From positions 1 through 24,477 of IMG/VR virus record IMGVR_UViG_3300024264_000168: a stretch of DNA of 24,477 nucleotides. The stretch is one strand, 5' to 3'. The notes beneath the pieces were generated by a model. It did no database searches and had not been told where the DNA came from. It saw nothing but the letters and a program-made list of their open reading frames with translations. The DNA comes from a virus. Below, piece by piece: positions 7,365-17,200 of this stretch. Position numbers and translations under genes: made by a program. Positions within the stretch are counted from its first letter, which is position 1, and each line of letters begins with the position of its first letter.

Positions 7365-8762
7365 ATGACGGCAATAGTAACTTCTAAATTCAGAACTTTG
7401 AATGCAGAAAATTTCAAAGAAGACATAGCGGCATCAGGTACAAGTGTATTTGTTGGTATTGGTAAAACCGACGTATGGTCTAACTCAACATCTGACACGA
7501 CCGATGCAGCACCATTTACTCCGTATGATACCATTGATTCGTTGGTAGAAGCTCGGGAAAACTTATTCGCGATGAAGCTATTGAATGCTTCTGATGTATC
7601 GCACGTTGTACCAAGGCACACTTGGACAACCGGTAATAGTTATGTCGCCTGGGATTCTGATGATGCAGATATCTTTGATAAAAAGTTTTATGTTATTACT
7701 TCTGAGTTTAAAGTTTACAAATGTATATATGCTCCAGGTAACGCATCTACTCAAGAACCAGCACAAACATTAACAGACCCTCAAGGTGAATCAGATAATT
7801 ACATTTGGAAATATATGTATACGGTAGCCGTCGCCGATGCAGAAAAATTCCTTACAACAGCTTACATGCCTGTAAAAACTATTGATCTTTCTTTATATTC
7901 CGATGATGCTACAGCTGAAGCTGCTTTATCTGAAGGTGACTATGCCCAGTATTTAAACCAAAAAGCTTCAACTAATGCAAGTAAAGCTGCGGGTATTGAA
8001 AGAATAGAAGTAACAGCTGGTGGTTCTGGCTATACTTCCAATCCAACGGTCATTATTACTGGTGCTGGAACTGCAGCTGCTGCTACTGCAGCGAGAACTG
8101 GTACGGCTGTAACAAGTATAACTCTTACAGATAAAGGTACAGATTATTCAACAGCTCATATTTTAATTTCTGGAGGCGGTGGTTCAGATGCTACTGCACG
8201 TGCAGTTATTTCTCCACAAAATGGACACGGTACAGATCCTGTAAAAGAGCTAGGAGCTTTCTTTATCGCTGTTAACACTTTGTTGGATGGAACCGGTGGA
8301 TCTGAAGAAGACCTTACAGTAGGAAATGATTTTAGACAAATCACCCTAATTAAAAATCCAACAAACATATCAGACGGTGCGGTTTCAACAAGCCCAACTC
8401 GTAAAGCAACTCCTGGTATCAGCTTTGCTTCAACAACTGGTACATTCCAGGTTGACGAACTTATCACTCAAGGAACTGGTGCTAATAGAGTAGAAGCTTT
8501 CATTACCGAAATTACTAGTGCGGGTGTTTATTACTATAACCAAAATAATAAAACTGGATATGGAAACTTCTTGCATACGGCTGGAACGGTCACTGGTGCT
8601 ACTTCAGGTGCAACTGGAACTCCAACATCTGCGGCTAATACATTCCACACTGCAGCAGATATTAATAAGCATTCTGGAGACATCGTCTTTCTTGAAAACA
8701 GAAATCCAATTGATAGGATCTCTTCACAGATCGAAGACATTAAAATTATTATAGAATTCTAA
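7365..8762 (+). CDS. 8: Baseplate wedge protein gp8
   Basis: gp8 is a dimer at the wedge periphery that holds gp7 and gp10 in T4. Matches to T4 gp8 run from end to end: AIVTSKFRT at residues 3-11 (identical in T4), VFVGIGKTDVWS, a V-P-R-x-x-W at about 83-88, DPQGESDNYIWKYMYT in the middle, FRQITLIKNPT, and the last 31 residues KHSGDIVFLENRNPID... (T4: RHSGEMIYMENRPPI). The protein has 465 residues against 334 in T4; part of the extra length is a stretch at about 214-285 with GGSGYTSNPTVIIT and GGGGSDATARA, matching modules in gp7, and another Gly/Thr/Ala-rich stretch lies at about 395-430. AGGA lies 7 bases before the ATG, and the start agrees with the T4 N-terminus. Confidence 0.95.
   Translation: MTAIVTSKFRTLNAENFKEDIAASGTSVFVGIGKTDVWSNSTSDTTDAAPFTPYDTIDSLVEARENLFAMKLLNASDVSHVVPRHTWTTGNSYVAWDSDDADIFDKKFYVITSEFKVYKCIYAPGNASTQEPAQTLTDPQGESDNYIWKYMYTVAVADAEKFLTTAYMPVKTIDLSLYSDDATAEAALSEGDYAQYLNQKASTNASKAAGIERIEVTAGGSGYTSNPTVIITGAGTAAAATAARTGTAVTSITLTDKGTDYSTAHILISGGGGSDATARAVISPQNGHGTDPVKELGAFFIAVNTLLDGTGGSEEDLTVGNDFRQITLIKNPTNISDGAVSTSPTRKATPGISFASTTGTFQVDELITQGTGANRVEAFITEITSAGVYYYNQNNKTGYGNFLHTAGTVTGATSGATGTPTSAANTFHTAADINKHSGDIVFLENRNPIDRISSQIEDIKIIIEF
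8004..8218 (+). repeat. GGxGY beta module inserted in gp8
   Basis: Residues about 214-285 of gp8 hold two strand-turn units, one with GGSGYTSNPTVIITGAGT and one with KGTDYS followed by LISGGGGSDATARA. They resemble the units in gp7 (GGSGYNSEPNVSITGGGGSG) and have no counterpart in T4 gp8 as I recall it. Confidence 0.65.
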
Positions 8763-8770
8763 TATAAATA
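8763..8770 (+). promoter_or_regulatory. T4-type late promoter, DUF4815 gene
   Basis: An exact TATAAATA in the 33-base gap after gp8, continuing as TATTAGT, so 11 of 13 bases of the extended T4 late consensus match. The predicted transcript starts near 8776, about 20 bases before the ATG at 8796, leaving room for the AGAGAG ribosome binding site (8785-8790). This is the best placed of the late promoter candidates. Confidence 0.7.
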
Positions 8771-8795
8771 TTAGTAAATATAAAAGAGAGAACTT

Positions 8796-11700
8796 ATGAC
8801 TACAACCTCAATTAAAAAATATTCCGAGTCTCCGTATTACGATGACTTTGATGAAAGTAAAAATTATCATAGAATTTTATTTCGTCCAGGTTACGCAGTA
8901 CAAGCAAGAGAGCTTACTCAATTACAAACTTCATTGCAGGCTCAAATAGATCGACATGGACAATATGCATTTAAAGATGGTTCAAGAGTTGTAAATGGAG
9001 AAGTATCTCTTAATGTAGAATACGATTTTATAAAGCTAGAATCAACATCTGATTTAAACTTATTTGAAAACACTGTTATCACTGGAACTAACGGAGTTAA
9101 AGCTACTGTGCTACAAGCAGTATCGGCCGTTGACGCTGCAAATCCGGATACATTATATATTAAATATATAAAATCCGATAGTACTAATGGTACTGTTGGC
9201 GTGTTTGCTGCAGGAGATAATTTTGCTTCTAATGCTTCAAGTTCTAAAGCAGGACAAGTTAGGACAACGACTTCTGTGTCAGATCCGGCTGTAGGTAAAG
9301 GTTCTACTGTATCTATTTCAGAAGGTGTTTATTTTATATCTGGTTGTTTTACATATGTTCCAGCATCAACTCTTATACTTGACAAATATAGTAATAATCC
9401 TTCTTATATTATTGGATTACAGGTCAATGAAAATGTAATCTCTTCTGGAGATGATGGTTCATTAGTAGATAACGCTCAAGGCGTACCAAACACTTCGGCT
9501 CCTGGTGCTAATAGATATCAAATTACTACAACACTAATTAAGCAACCAATTGCAATTGCATCAAGAACCGTTAATAACTATATTTCTTTAATCACCGTTG
9601 ATAACGGAGAAGTTGCCGTAGATAAAACTGATAAAACCGAAGATACTGGTTTATCATTAAGACTTGCACAAAGAACACATGACGAATCTGGTGATTACGT
9701 TGTTAAGCCTTTTGAGCTAGAGATTTTAGAACACTTAGATACAACCACAAACTTTGGTAAGTATCTGGTAGGTGACGGAGGTGATGATGGTAAAATCGCA
9801 TTAGGCATCGAACCTTCCACCGCATATGTTCAAGGTTATAGGAACCAAAAAGTTGGAACAACATACGTAAACATTGATAAGCCAAGAGACAATAATTCGG
9901 CAGGATTTCAGAATGAAGCTAACACTCAAATAAACTTTGGTAACTATATTAAGTGTAGTACTACCGGATTTAGAGGAGTTCCTGATTTAGAAGGCTTTTC
10001 AACCATTACTCTTAAAGATTCTGGGGCTTCGATTGGTACTGCAAGAGTTCGTGGTATGGAATTCAAAACCGACCATATAAGATTATATTTATTTGATATT
10101 GCTATTACAACAGCTGGAAAAACATTTAGCGATGTTGATAACGTTTCTGGAGCTAATAGTTTTGTTGCTACTCTTTCTGACGCAGGAACACGATTTAATG
10201 TTGGTACTAACACTGCGGTATTTAAATTGCCACAGTCAGCAATTAAATCATTAGCTGGAACTAATCCTCTAGGTGATCCGTTTGGAGATACTACATATAA
10301 AATAAAAAGAATTTTTTCAGCAACTACTAGTAGTACTGGAACATTAACATTTTCTACTTCTACTGGATTGTTTACAGATGATACAGATGTTATTATAGCA
10401 CCAGCTGGACAAGATGTAAAAACAAATTTAAGTGCATACAAAGTCGATGGAACAGGAAATGGTACAACGTCAGTAGAGTTTACTAATGGGATTGGTATTG
10501 GTAATAATATTGCATGTAGTATAATTGCTACTATTAAAAAGACAATAGCACCAAAATCCAAAACAAATACAACTGATACAGTAACAATTAATGTTACTAA
10601 CGGCAATACTGCATCTTACAATTTAGGATTAGCTGATGTTATTGAGATAGTTTCTATTGTAGATTCTGCAGGAACTAATATTACAAACGACTTTACATTA
10701 GATGACGGTCAACGTGATAATTTTTATGACGTAGCTAAAATTGTAAAGAATGGTGGTACAGCAGCTGTAGTGAATGGCAATATGGTAGTAACGTTGAAGT
10801 ATTACGTTCATGGTGCAGGAGATTATTTCTGCGTTGATTCGTATCCTAGTGCTGATTACAAAAATATTCAATCATTCGCTGGAGCTACAGGAAATCTAGA
10901 CTTAAGAGATTGCATAGACTTTAGACCAAGAAAAAATAATGCAGGCACAGGTTTTAGTTCTACCGGATCAAGCTTATCAGGTGCACCAAAAGTTGGTCAT
11001 GCACTAACTGCTGATATTAGTTATTATCTTCCAAGGATCGATAAACTCGTAATTAAAAGAGATGGAGGATTCGAAGTTATTAAAGGTGTTCCATCAGAAT
11101 ACCCTCAACCGCCAGCAGATAAGAAAGATGCTTTGACATTATATCAATTAAAACTTAAGCCTTATGTATTTACTTTAAATGATATTATTCCAGTAATTCA
11201 AGATAATAAAAGATACACAATGAAAGATATTGGTAAGCTAGATAAGAGAATCAAGAATCTAGAATATTACACTTCTTTATCTTTACTAGAACAATCAGCA
11301 GCAGATGTTCATATGGTTGATGGTACTACTCCAAGATTTAAAAATGGTATCATTGTAGATTCATTTAAAGATCACTCAGTAATTGATTCTACACATAAAG
11401 AATGCAGTGAATCAATCGATAAGCAAAATGGATTACTAAGGCCAGAATGTCCTAGTAAAAATATAAATTTAATTACTGATCCAGCACAAAGCGGGTCTGC
11501 TATAGCCCAGAAAAGAGGTTCTAATTGGATACTCAACTTTACTGAAGTCGCGCATACAACACAGCCTTACGCTTCAGTTGCTATTAACGTAAACCCATAT
11601 AATGTGTTTACATGGGACGGTAGAGTACATCTATCTCCGGCTTCTGATGAATGGAAAGAAACTGATGTTAGACCAGATGTTGTAATAGATGACAATGGAC

Positions 11701-13991
11701 AATATGAACAGTTTGTTGCTAGAGCTGAAGAAGAAGGAATACTTGGCACCGTATGGAACGAGTGGCAAACAAACTGGACTGGAAGGCAAGTAGAAACAGA
11801 GATCGAGACAAGAAGCAGACGTGGTAATTGGTGGAACTTTACTGACGGTGGATTTAGATTCGGCGGTGGGGGTGGAGGACGTGTTGGTACAACATCAATA
11901 GCAACTACTACAGTAACTTCTAATCAAGCAAGAACAGGATTAAGAACTGATGTTGCCTTTGACACTGTAACACGAGAAACTGGAAGTAGAATTGTTGAAG
12001 TTAACTTTGTTCCATTTATGAGATCAAGGAAAATTTACTTTAAAGCTTCTAGAATGAAGCCTAACACTAAAGTATACGCTTTCTTTAATGACGTTAACGT
12101 TACTGCATTTTGTAGAGAAGAAGCTTATCAAGAATGGTCTGATACAAGTACTGTTCTTAATTACGCGGGCGCAACATCACATCCAGAGGGAAGTTCTGGA
12201 GTATTAACTACAGATAATCAAGGTAAGGTTACTGGCACATTTATTATACCTAGAAATAATAGCACTAAATTTAAAACTGGTGTAAAAGAATTTAGATTGT
12301 CAGATTCTTCTACTGGCGATAGAGTTGCTGAAGATACTTCTGCGGAAACTTTATTCCATGCACAAGGTCTAATTGAATCGACTGAAAGAACTATTGTAAG
12401 TACTAAAGTTCCTAGATTAGAAACATCTAGATTAAGTGACTCTAGAGTAATCAGTGAAACATTTAGAAATGAAACTACCACTTGGGCAGATCCATTGGCT
12501 CAATCAATATTGATTGAAAAATCTGGCGGTCTATTTGTAACTTCTATTGATCTATTCTTTAAATCTAAATTTACAATTAAGAGTGGAGATGATACCGATA
12601 TACCTGTATCTGTAAGCATCGTAGCTAATGAGAATGGCATACCCACACAGATTACTATTCCAGGAACTGAAGTTGATAAGTTTTCTGCAGACGTTAGTGT
12701 ATCGGCTACAGCAAGTAATGCAACACGATTTACTTTTGACTATCCTGTTTACCTTATGCAAGACCAAGAATATTCAATTGTGATACAATCACAATGTGAT
12801 GAGTATGAAGCTTGGGTCGCTGAAATGGGTGGCTTTGATGTAACAAATACTAATTACAGAATTAATAAGCAACCACACGGCGGTTCATTCTTTACTTCTC
12901 AAAACGCTTCGACTTGGACTCCAGATCAAAGTAAAGATCTTAAGTTCACTTTAAACAGAGCTGAGTTTGGTTCATCTCAGAAAGAATTATATTTAGTGAA
13001 TGACGTTGTACCAGTTAAAAAATTAAAAGCAGATTGTTTAGAATCAACTAGTGGTTCTACTAGTATCACAGTAAGACATAAGAATCACGGATTGCATGGC
13101 GGATCATCTAAAGTTATTATTTCTGGAGCAGCCACATTTAATAACATTAATGCAAATGATATTAATGGCACTCATACTATTGGTAATGTTACTCATGACA
13201 CTTATACAATTTCTGCTGGCAGCACGAACGCTAATGCTTCTGGTTCAGGTGGTGGATCTACGATAACCGCTACTGAAAATTACCATTATGATTTATGCAA
13301 TTTAACTGCTGCGACTATGATTGTACCAGGAACTGATATAAGATTTTATTTAACTCCTTGTTCAGGAAAATCGATTAATGGTAGCGAAGTTGCTCACAGT
13401 ATGCCAACTACGCCAATAGAAATTTTGCCGAACATGAATCAATTTTTCAATGTTCCACAAACTGTAGTTTCTTCAGTAAATGAATCTTTGATTACTGGTG
13501 CTGGTAAATCGTTTAAAATTAAATGTGTACTTACGAGTAACAGTACTCACTTAACTCCTGTACTAGACGCTGATACATTATCCGCAACTCTAGTACAAAA
13601 CAGAGTCGGTGATAATGGAACTACTGCTGAAACAAATGCTTACGGTGGTTCGGAGCTTTGTAAATATATAACTAAGAAAATTGATTTGGCTGAAGAAGCA
13701 GATGTTATTGATGTTTATTTTGCTGCTAATATTCCAGCTGGTGGTAATATAGATTTATATTATAAAACCTTAGCAGCTGGTTCAGATGTTGACTTTAATT
13801 CATTAAACTGGATTGAAGCTTCACCCGCTGATGATTTACCGATTGATAACGGTGGTGTTTATAGCGAGGCTAAATATAGTATTGATCCGACTGGAAGTTT
13901 TGGTTCAATGGCCTTTAAAATAATTTTGAGATCTAAGAACTCATCTACACCTCCAACGATAAAAGACTTTAGAGCGATAGCTGCGACATAA
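8796..13991 (+). CDS. Large virion structural protein, DUF4815 type
   Basis: A 1731-residue protein that follows gp8 where T4 carries gp9-gp12. The N-terminus shows the DUF4815 signature: YYDDFDESKNYHRILFRPGY, then QARELTQLQTSLQAQIDRHG and FKDGSRVVNGE (residues about 14-67). Residues 806-825 (RYTMKDIGKLDKRIKNLEYY, then TSLSLLEQSA) and 984-996 (GTVWNEWQTNWTG) are stretches I associate with the large structural proteins of marine T4-like phages. A short loop at 1023-1028 is six glycines in a row, flanked by aromatic and arginine residues (WWNF, FRFGG). The rest is beta-rich and Thr/Asn/Gly-heavy. The likely role is a baseplate-periphery or fibre-network component; I cannot tell whether it replaces gp9, gp10 or gp11. 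It has its own late promoter. The ribosome binding site is AGAGAG, 5 bases before the ATG. Confidence 0.85.
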   Translation: MTTTSIKKYSESPYYDDFDESKNYHRILFRPGYAVQARELTQLQTSLQAQIDRHGQYAFKDGSRVVNGEVSLNVEYDFIKLESTSDLNLFENTVITGTNGVKATVLQAVSAVDAANPDTLYIKYIKSDSTNGTVGVFAAGDNFASNASSSKAGQVRTTTSVSDPAVGKGSTVSISEGVYFISGCFTYVPASTLILDKYSNNPSYIIGLQVNENVISSGDDGSLVDNAQGVPNTSAPGANRYQITTTLIKQPIAIASRTVNNYISLITVDNGEVAVDKTDKTEDTGLSLRLAQRTHDESGDYVVKPFELEILEHLDTTTNFGKYLVGDGGDDGKIALGIEPSTAYVQGYRNQKVGTTYVNIDKPRDNNSAGFQNEANTQINFGNYIKCSTTGFRGVPDLEGFSTITLKDSGASIGTARVRGMEFKTDHIRLYLFDIAITTAGKTFSDVDNVSGANSFVATLSDAGTRFNVGTNTAVFKLPQSAIKSLAGTNPLGDPFGDTTYKIKRIFSATTSSTGTLTFSTSTGLFTDDTDVIIAPAGQDVKTNLSAYKVDGTGNGTTSVEFTNGIGIGNNIACSIIATIKKTIAPKSKTNTTDTVTINVTNGNTASYNLGLADVIEIVSIVDSAGTNITNDFTLDDGQRDNFYDVAKIVKNGGTAAVVNGNMVVTLKYYVHGAGDYFCVDSYPSADYKNIQSFAGATGNLDLRDCIDFRPRKNNAGTGFSSTGSSLSGAPKVGHALTADISYYLPRIDKLVIKRDGGFEVIKGVPSEYPQPPADKKDALTLYQLKLKPYVFTLNDIIPVIQDNKRYTMKDIGKLDKRIKNLEYYTSLSLLEQSAADVHMVDGTTPRFKNGIIVDSFKDHSVIDSTHKECSESIDKQNGLLRPECPSKNINLITDPAQSGSAIAQKRGSNWILNFTEVAHTTQPYASVAINVNPYNVFTWDGRVHLSPASDEWKETDVRPDVVIDDNGQYEQFVARAEEEGILGTVWNEWQTNWTGRQVETEIETRSRRGNWWNFTDGGFRFGGGGGGRVGTTSIATTTVTSNQARTGLRTDVAFDTVTRETGSRIVEVNFVPFMRSRKIYFKASRMKPNTKVYAFFNDVNVTAFCREEAYQEWSDTSTVLNYAGATSHPEGSSGVLTTDNQGKVTGTFIIPRNNSTKFKTGVKEFRLSDSSTGDRVAEDTSAETLFHAQGLIESTERTIVSTKVPRLETSRLSDSRVISETFRNETTTWADPLAQSILIEKSGGLFVTSIDLFFKSKFTIKSGDDTDIPVSVSIVANENGIPTQITIPGTEVDKFSADVSVSATASNATRFTFDYPVYLMQDQEYSIVIQSQCDEYEAWVAEMGGFDVTNTNYRINKQPHGGSFFTSQNASTWTPDQSKDLKFTLNRAEFGSSQKELYLVNDVVPVKKLKADCLESTSGSTSITVRHKNHGLHGGSSKVIISGAATFNNINANDINGTHTIGNVTHDTYTISAGSTNANASGSGGGSTITATENYHYDLCNLTAATMIVPGTDIRFYLTPCSGKSINGSEVAHSMPTTPIEILPNMNQFFNVPQTVVSSVNESLITGAGKSFKIKCVLTSNSTHLTPVLDADTLSATLVQNRVGDNGTTAETNAYGGSELCKYITKKIDLAEEADVIDVYFAANIPAGGNIDLYYKTLAAGSDVDFNSLNWIEASPADDLPIDNGGVYSEAKYSIDPTGSFGSMAFKIILRSKNSSTPPTIKDFRAIAAT

Positions 13992-14006
13992 TGGAGAATA
14001 ATATAA

Positions 14007-14234
14007 ATGGCTAAGAAGAAAAAAGTTGAAAATAATCCTGACCTTATTAGGGATATGGCCAATCAAGCTATTATAAATACTAATACAGATGCTTACCTCA
14101 TGAGGCGAGCTCAGATTAAAGCAACAGAACAAAAACGAAAACTTGATGAACAGCAAAGTCTTGATATAGATAACCTTAAAGATGACGTTGCTGAGATTAA
14201 GAAAATGTTACAGAAACTAATTGGTGGAAAATAA
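14007..14234 (+). CDS. Small lysine-rich coiled-coil protein, function unknown
   Basis: Seventy-five residues, not recognised. It opens with MAKKKKVENNPDL, and residues about 30-70 form a heptad-patterned helix (ATEQKRKLDEQQ, then LDIDNLKDDVAEIKKMLQKL) that should make a coiled coil. GGAG lies 10 bases before the ATG, and the stop overlaps the fibre start by one base (TAATG), so the two are probably translated together. Small coiled-coil proteins beside long fibre genes in T4-like phages often act in fibre assembly or attachment (T4 gp38, gp57A and wac are examples of the kind, not homologues I claim here). The real function is open. Composition is like its neighbours, and the reading frame is intact. 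Confidence 0.75.
   Translation: MAKKKKVENNPDLIRDMANQAIINTNTDAYLMRRAQIKATEQKRKLDEQQSLDIDNLKDDVAEIKKMLQKLIGGK
14072..14079 (+). promoter_or_regulatory. Possible T4-type late promoter for the giant fibre
   Basis: TATAAATACTAAT matches the extended T4 late consensus TATAAATACTATT at 12 of 13 bases. It lies inside the 75-residue gene, about 149 bases before the giant fibre ATG. About two or three chance TATAAATA matches are expected per strand in a window of this length and composition, so this one is uncertain. Confidence 0.35.
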
Positions 14235-17200
14235 TGGCTAACAAAGAAACTAGAATTTATAAATCAGATACACTAGAAACTCTTAGGCAAAAGTCTAACG
14301 AGATTTCACTGCATCTAGGTGATAACGAACAGCTTAATTCGTTAATGGCAGATAAGACTTACGTCTATAGTGCTGGAGCTGGTGATACATTATTTGCCGG
14401 TTCTGATACTTCAACCCCAGCTAAAACAGCTCGATTTGAAACAAGTCCTGTACATACCTTGGATAATACTGGAGGATATATTATCCTTGAAAGTGTTTCT
14501 TCTTTAGCAAGTAGTTATATTGCTGGAGCCATTATTTATCAAGGTACTTCTGGATCTGCTAGTTATTCAGCGACTATCGTTTCGGCTTCAACCGATAAAA
14601 TTTTAGTTAGAGATTCTTCTGGAAACTTTAGTACTTCTACTGATTTAAAAGTTGGTGCTGCTTCACCTGATACAATAGCTCATGCAAAAATAGCTAGAAT
14701 TGTAATTGAAGCAAATCCAGTTGGTATTGTAAGAGTGTACAAAAACGGAACAGAGCTAAGTCAAACTATGACAGCAAACGGTTTCCACGTAGCTGATATC
14801 AAAGCAACAATCACTCATACTGGATCTCCAACACTTACAAACTTTACAAGAGGAGTTACTGTTTATCAAGGTAGCTCAGAATCAACTCAAGCTGGCGTTG
14901 AAGCAAATGCTGATTGGTATGGTACTCTACACTCAGTTTCTGGTGGAGTTATTAGAGTAAAAACTTACAACGGAAACTTTATTACATCTGGTGCTGGTTC
15001 ATCTATAAGAGCTTTAGGTTCTAGTAATACAATTACTACACACGGAAGTCTTACTGCAATAGATAACACTTACGGATCTTACATCGAATTAACAACACCT
15101 GCTGCAGGATCTGATCAAATTAAAGTTTTCTCATTAGATGTTGTTGCTGCAATTAACGAATTACAAGATGACATTGGCACGGTTGAGAGTTTAACAACTG
15201 CTGCTAATGATTTAGTTTTAGCAATTAATGAACACGATGCTGAACTTGGAACAATTACTGCTGGAGCAATGGGTACAGCTGCTTCAACTGTAAGTACTGC
15301 TATCAGAGAACATGAAGATCAAATTGGTAATATCGATATTACTGACATTGCATCTGGCGAGGATACTATCACTGGTGCTCTTGAGCAATTACACGATGAA
15401 GTTGGAGATGTTACAGCTTCTAATATGGGAACATCAGCTTCGAACCTAACGGCAGCGGTAAGAGAACATGAAGATCAAATTGGTAATGATAATATCAACG
15501 CGATTTCTTCTACTAATAATACAATTAAAACTGCGCTAAATCAATTACATACTGAGATCGGTTCATCGTCTCTTGCAGATAATTTACCTAATGATTTTAC
15601 GTATAATGTAACTGATCATACTACTGCAACAAATACAATGTCTAGCTTTATTGGTGATACTTCTATTGCTAATATCGGAACAACAGATACTGTAACAGGT
15701 GCATTACAAAAATTACATGCTGAACTTGGTTCATCTGTAATCACAGATAATTTACCTGATGATATTACGTATACAGTAACAGATCATACGACCGCGATTA
15801 ACACAATGTCTGGTTTTATTGGTAGCACATCAATTAATAATATTGGTGCACCTGACACTCTTACTGGAGCATTGCAATCTTTACACGGTGAAATTGGTAC
15901 TATGGTATTTGGATCTTTAGGTCCTGTAGATGCTGCTAATTCGACAACACTAACCGGTGCGGTAAACGTCCTAGATGCTGAAATCGGAGATACTGATTTT
16001 AGTTTGGTAGGTTCTGATATTACTACAGCTCTTAAAAATACTTACGATGATATTTATGTGACAGGAAATGTAACAGGTCTCAACACAACCGCTACTCATT
16101 TGATTGGAGCAATCAACGAATTAGAACAAGATTTGTTTAATGCCGAAGGCGGAACTAAAAGAACTAGATCAAGTTTATTGACTTCAGATAAGACTTCTAT
16201 TGTAGATGCAATTAATGAATTACACACTGAGTTATATGTTTCTGGTGCTTCGTTCACTGGTCTCTCAGCTAATAATTTTAAATCTGGTATTAATGAACTA
16301 AGAGCAGAACTTGGTGATGTTAATGATATTAATGATGCTGCTGGTTATATAGCAACAACAGCTGTAACTGGTATCACGGAAATTCAAGGTGATATCGGAG
16401 ATGTTGATACATTAACTTTAGATGCTGGTACAATTGTCGGAGCTCTTAATGAAATTGAAGCTATCTTCGATGCATCGACAAGAGAAATTACTGCAGGCAC
16501 TGATCCTTTTACTATCACATCAAATACGTTTCTAGTAAATTCATCGGCCGATATTGTTTTAGATGCTGCCGGAAGTGATATTGTATTAAAGAAGGATTCC
16601 GTTGAATTTGGTAGGTTCTCGCATAGTGGTGGACAATTAAAACTTAAATCTGGAGCTAATCAGTTATTCTTAACAGCAAGTAATACAAACGCTACATTTA
16701 ATAATAACTTAACAGTAGAAAATAATTTAGAAGTAGATGGTACTGCTGGAGTTGATGGTAACTTTAGAGTTGGAGTATCAGGCGGTAGCCACTTTACCGT
16801 AGCTGCTTCTACTGGAAATACTTCTGTAGCTGGTACACTTGGAGTAACAGGAAATACTTCTGTCGGCGGTACGCTTGGAGTAACAGGAGCTACAGCTTTA
16901 TCTTCAACATTAAATGTTACTGGAGCTACTGAATTAGATTCAACACTAGGTGTTGATGGCAACTTAAGAGTTGGTGCTGATAAGTTTAATGTAACAGCAG
17001 CTTCTGGTAATACACAAATTGATGGAACTCTTGAAGTTGATGGCGCTACTGGAATTGATGGTAACTTTAGAGTTGGCGCTGGAGATGAAAGTAAGTTTAC
17101 TGTGACTGCTTCTAACGGTAATACTACAGTGTACGGAACACTTGGCGTAAGTCTACATACTTCGGTATCTACTCTTTCAGCTTCTGGTAATACAAGCGTT

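Noticed and set aside
9944-10606. Minus-strand frame of 220 residues, rich in Val and Leu
   Set aside because: Antisense shadow of the Thr/Asn-rich DUF4815 gene; the opposite strand of such coding tends to lack stop codons.
14002-14009. TATAAATG next to the 75-residue start, near-match to a late promoter
   Set aside because: The final base differs and the motif contains the ATG itself, so the start of transcription would fall inside the gene.
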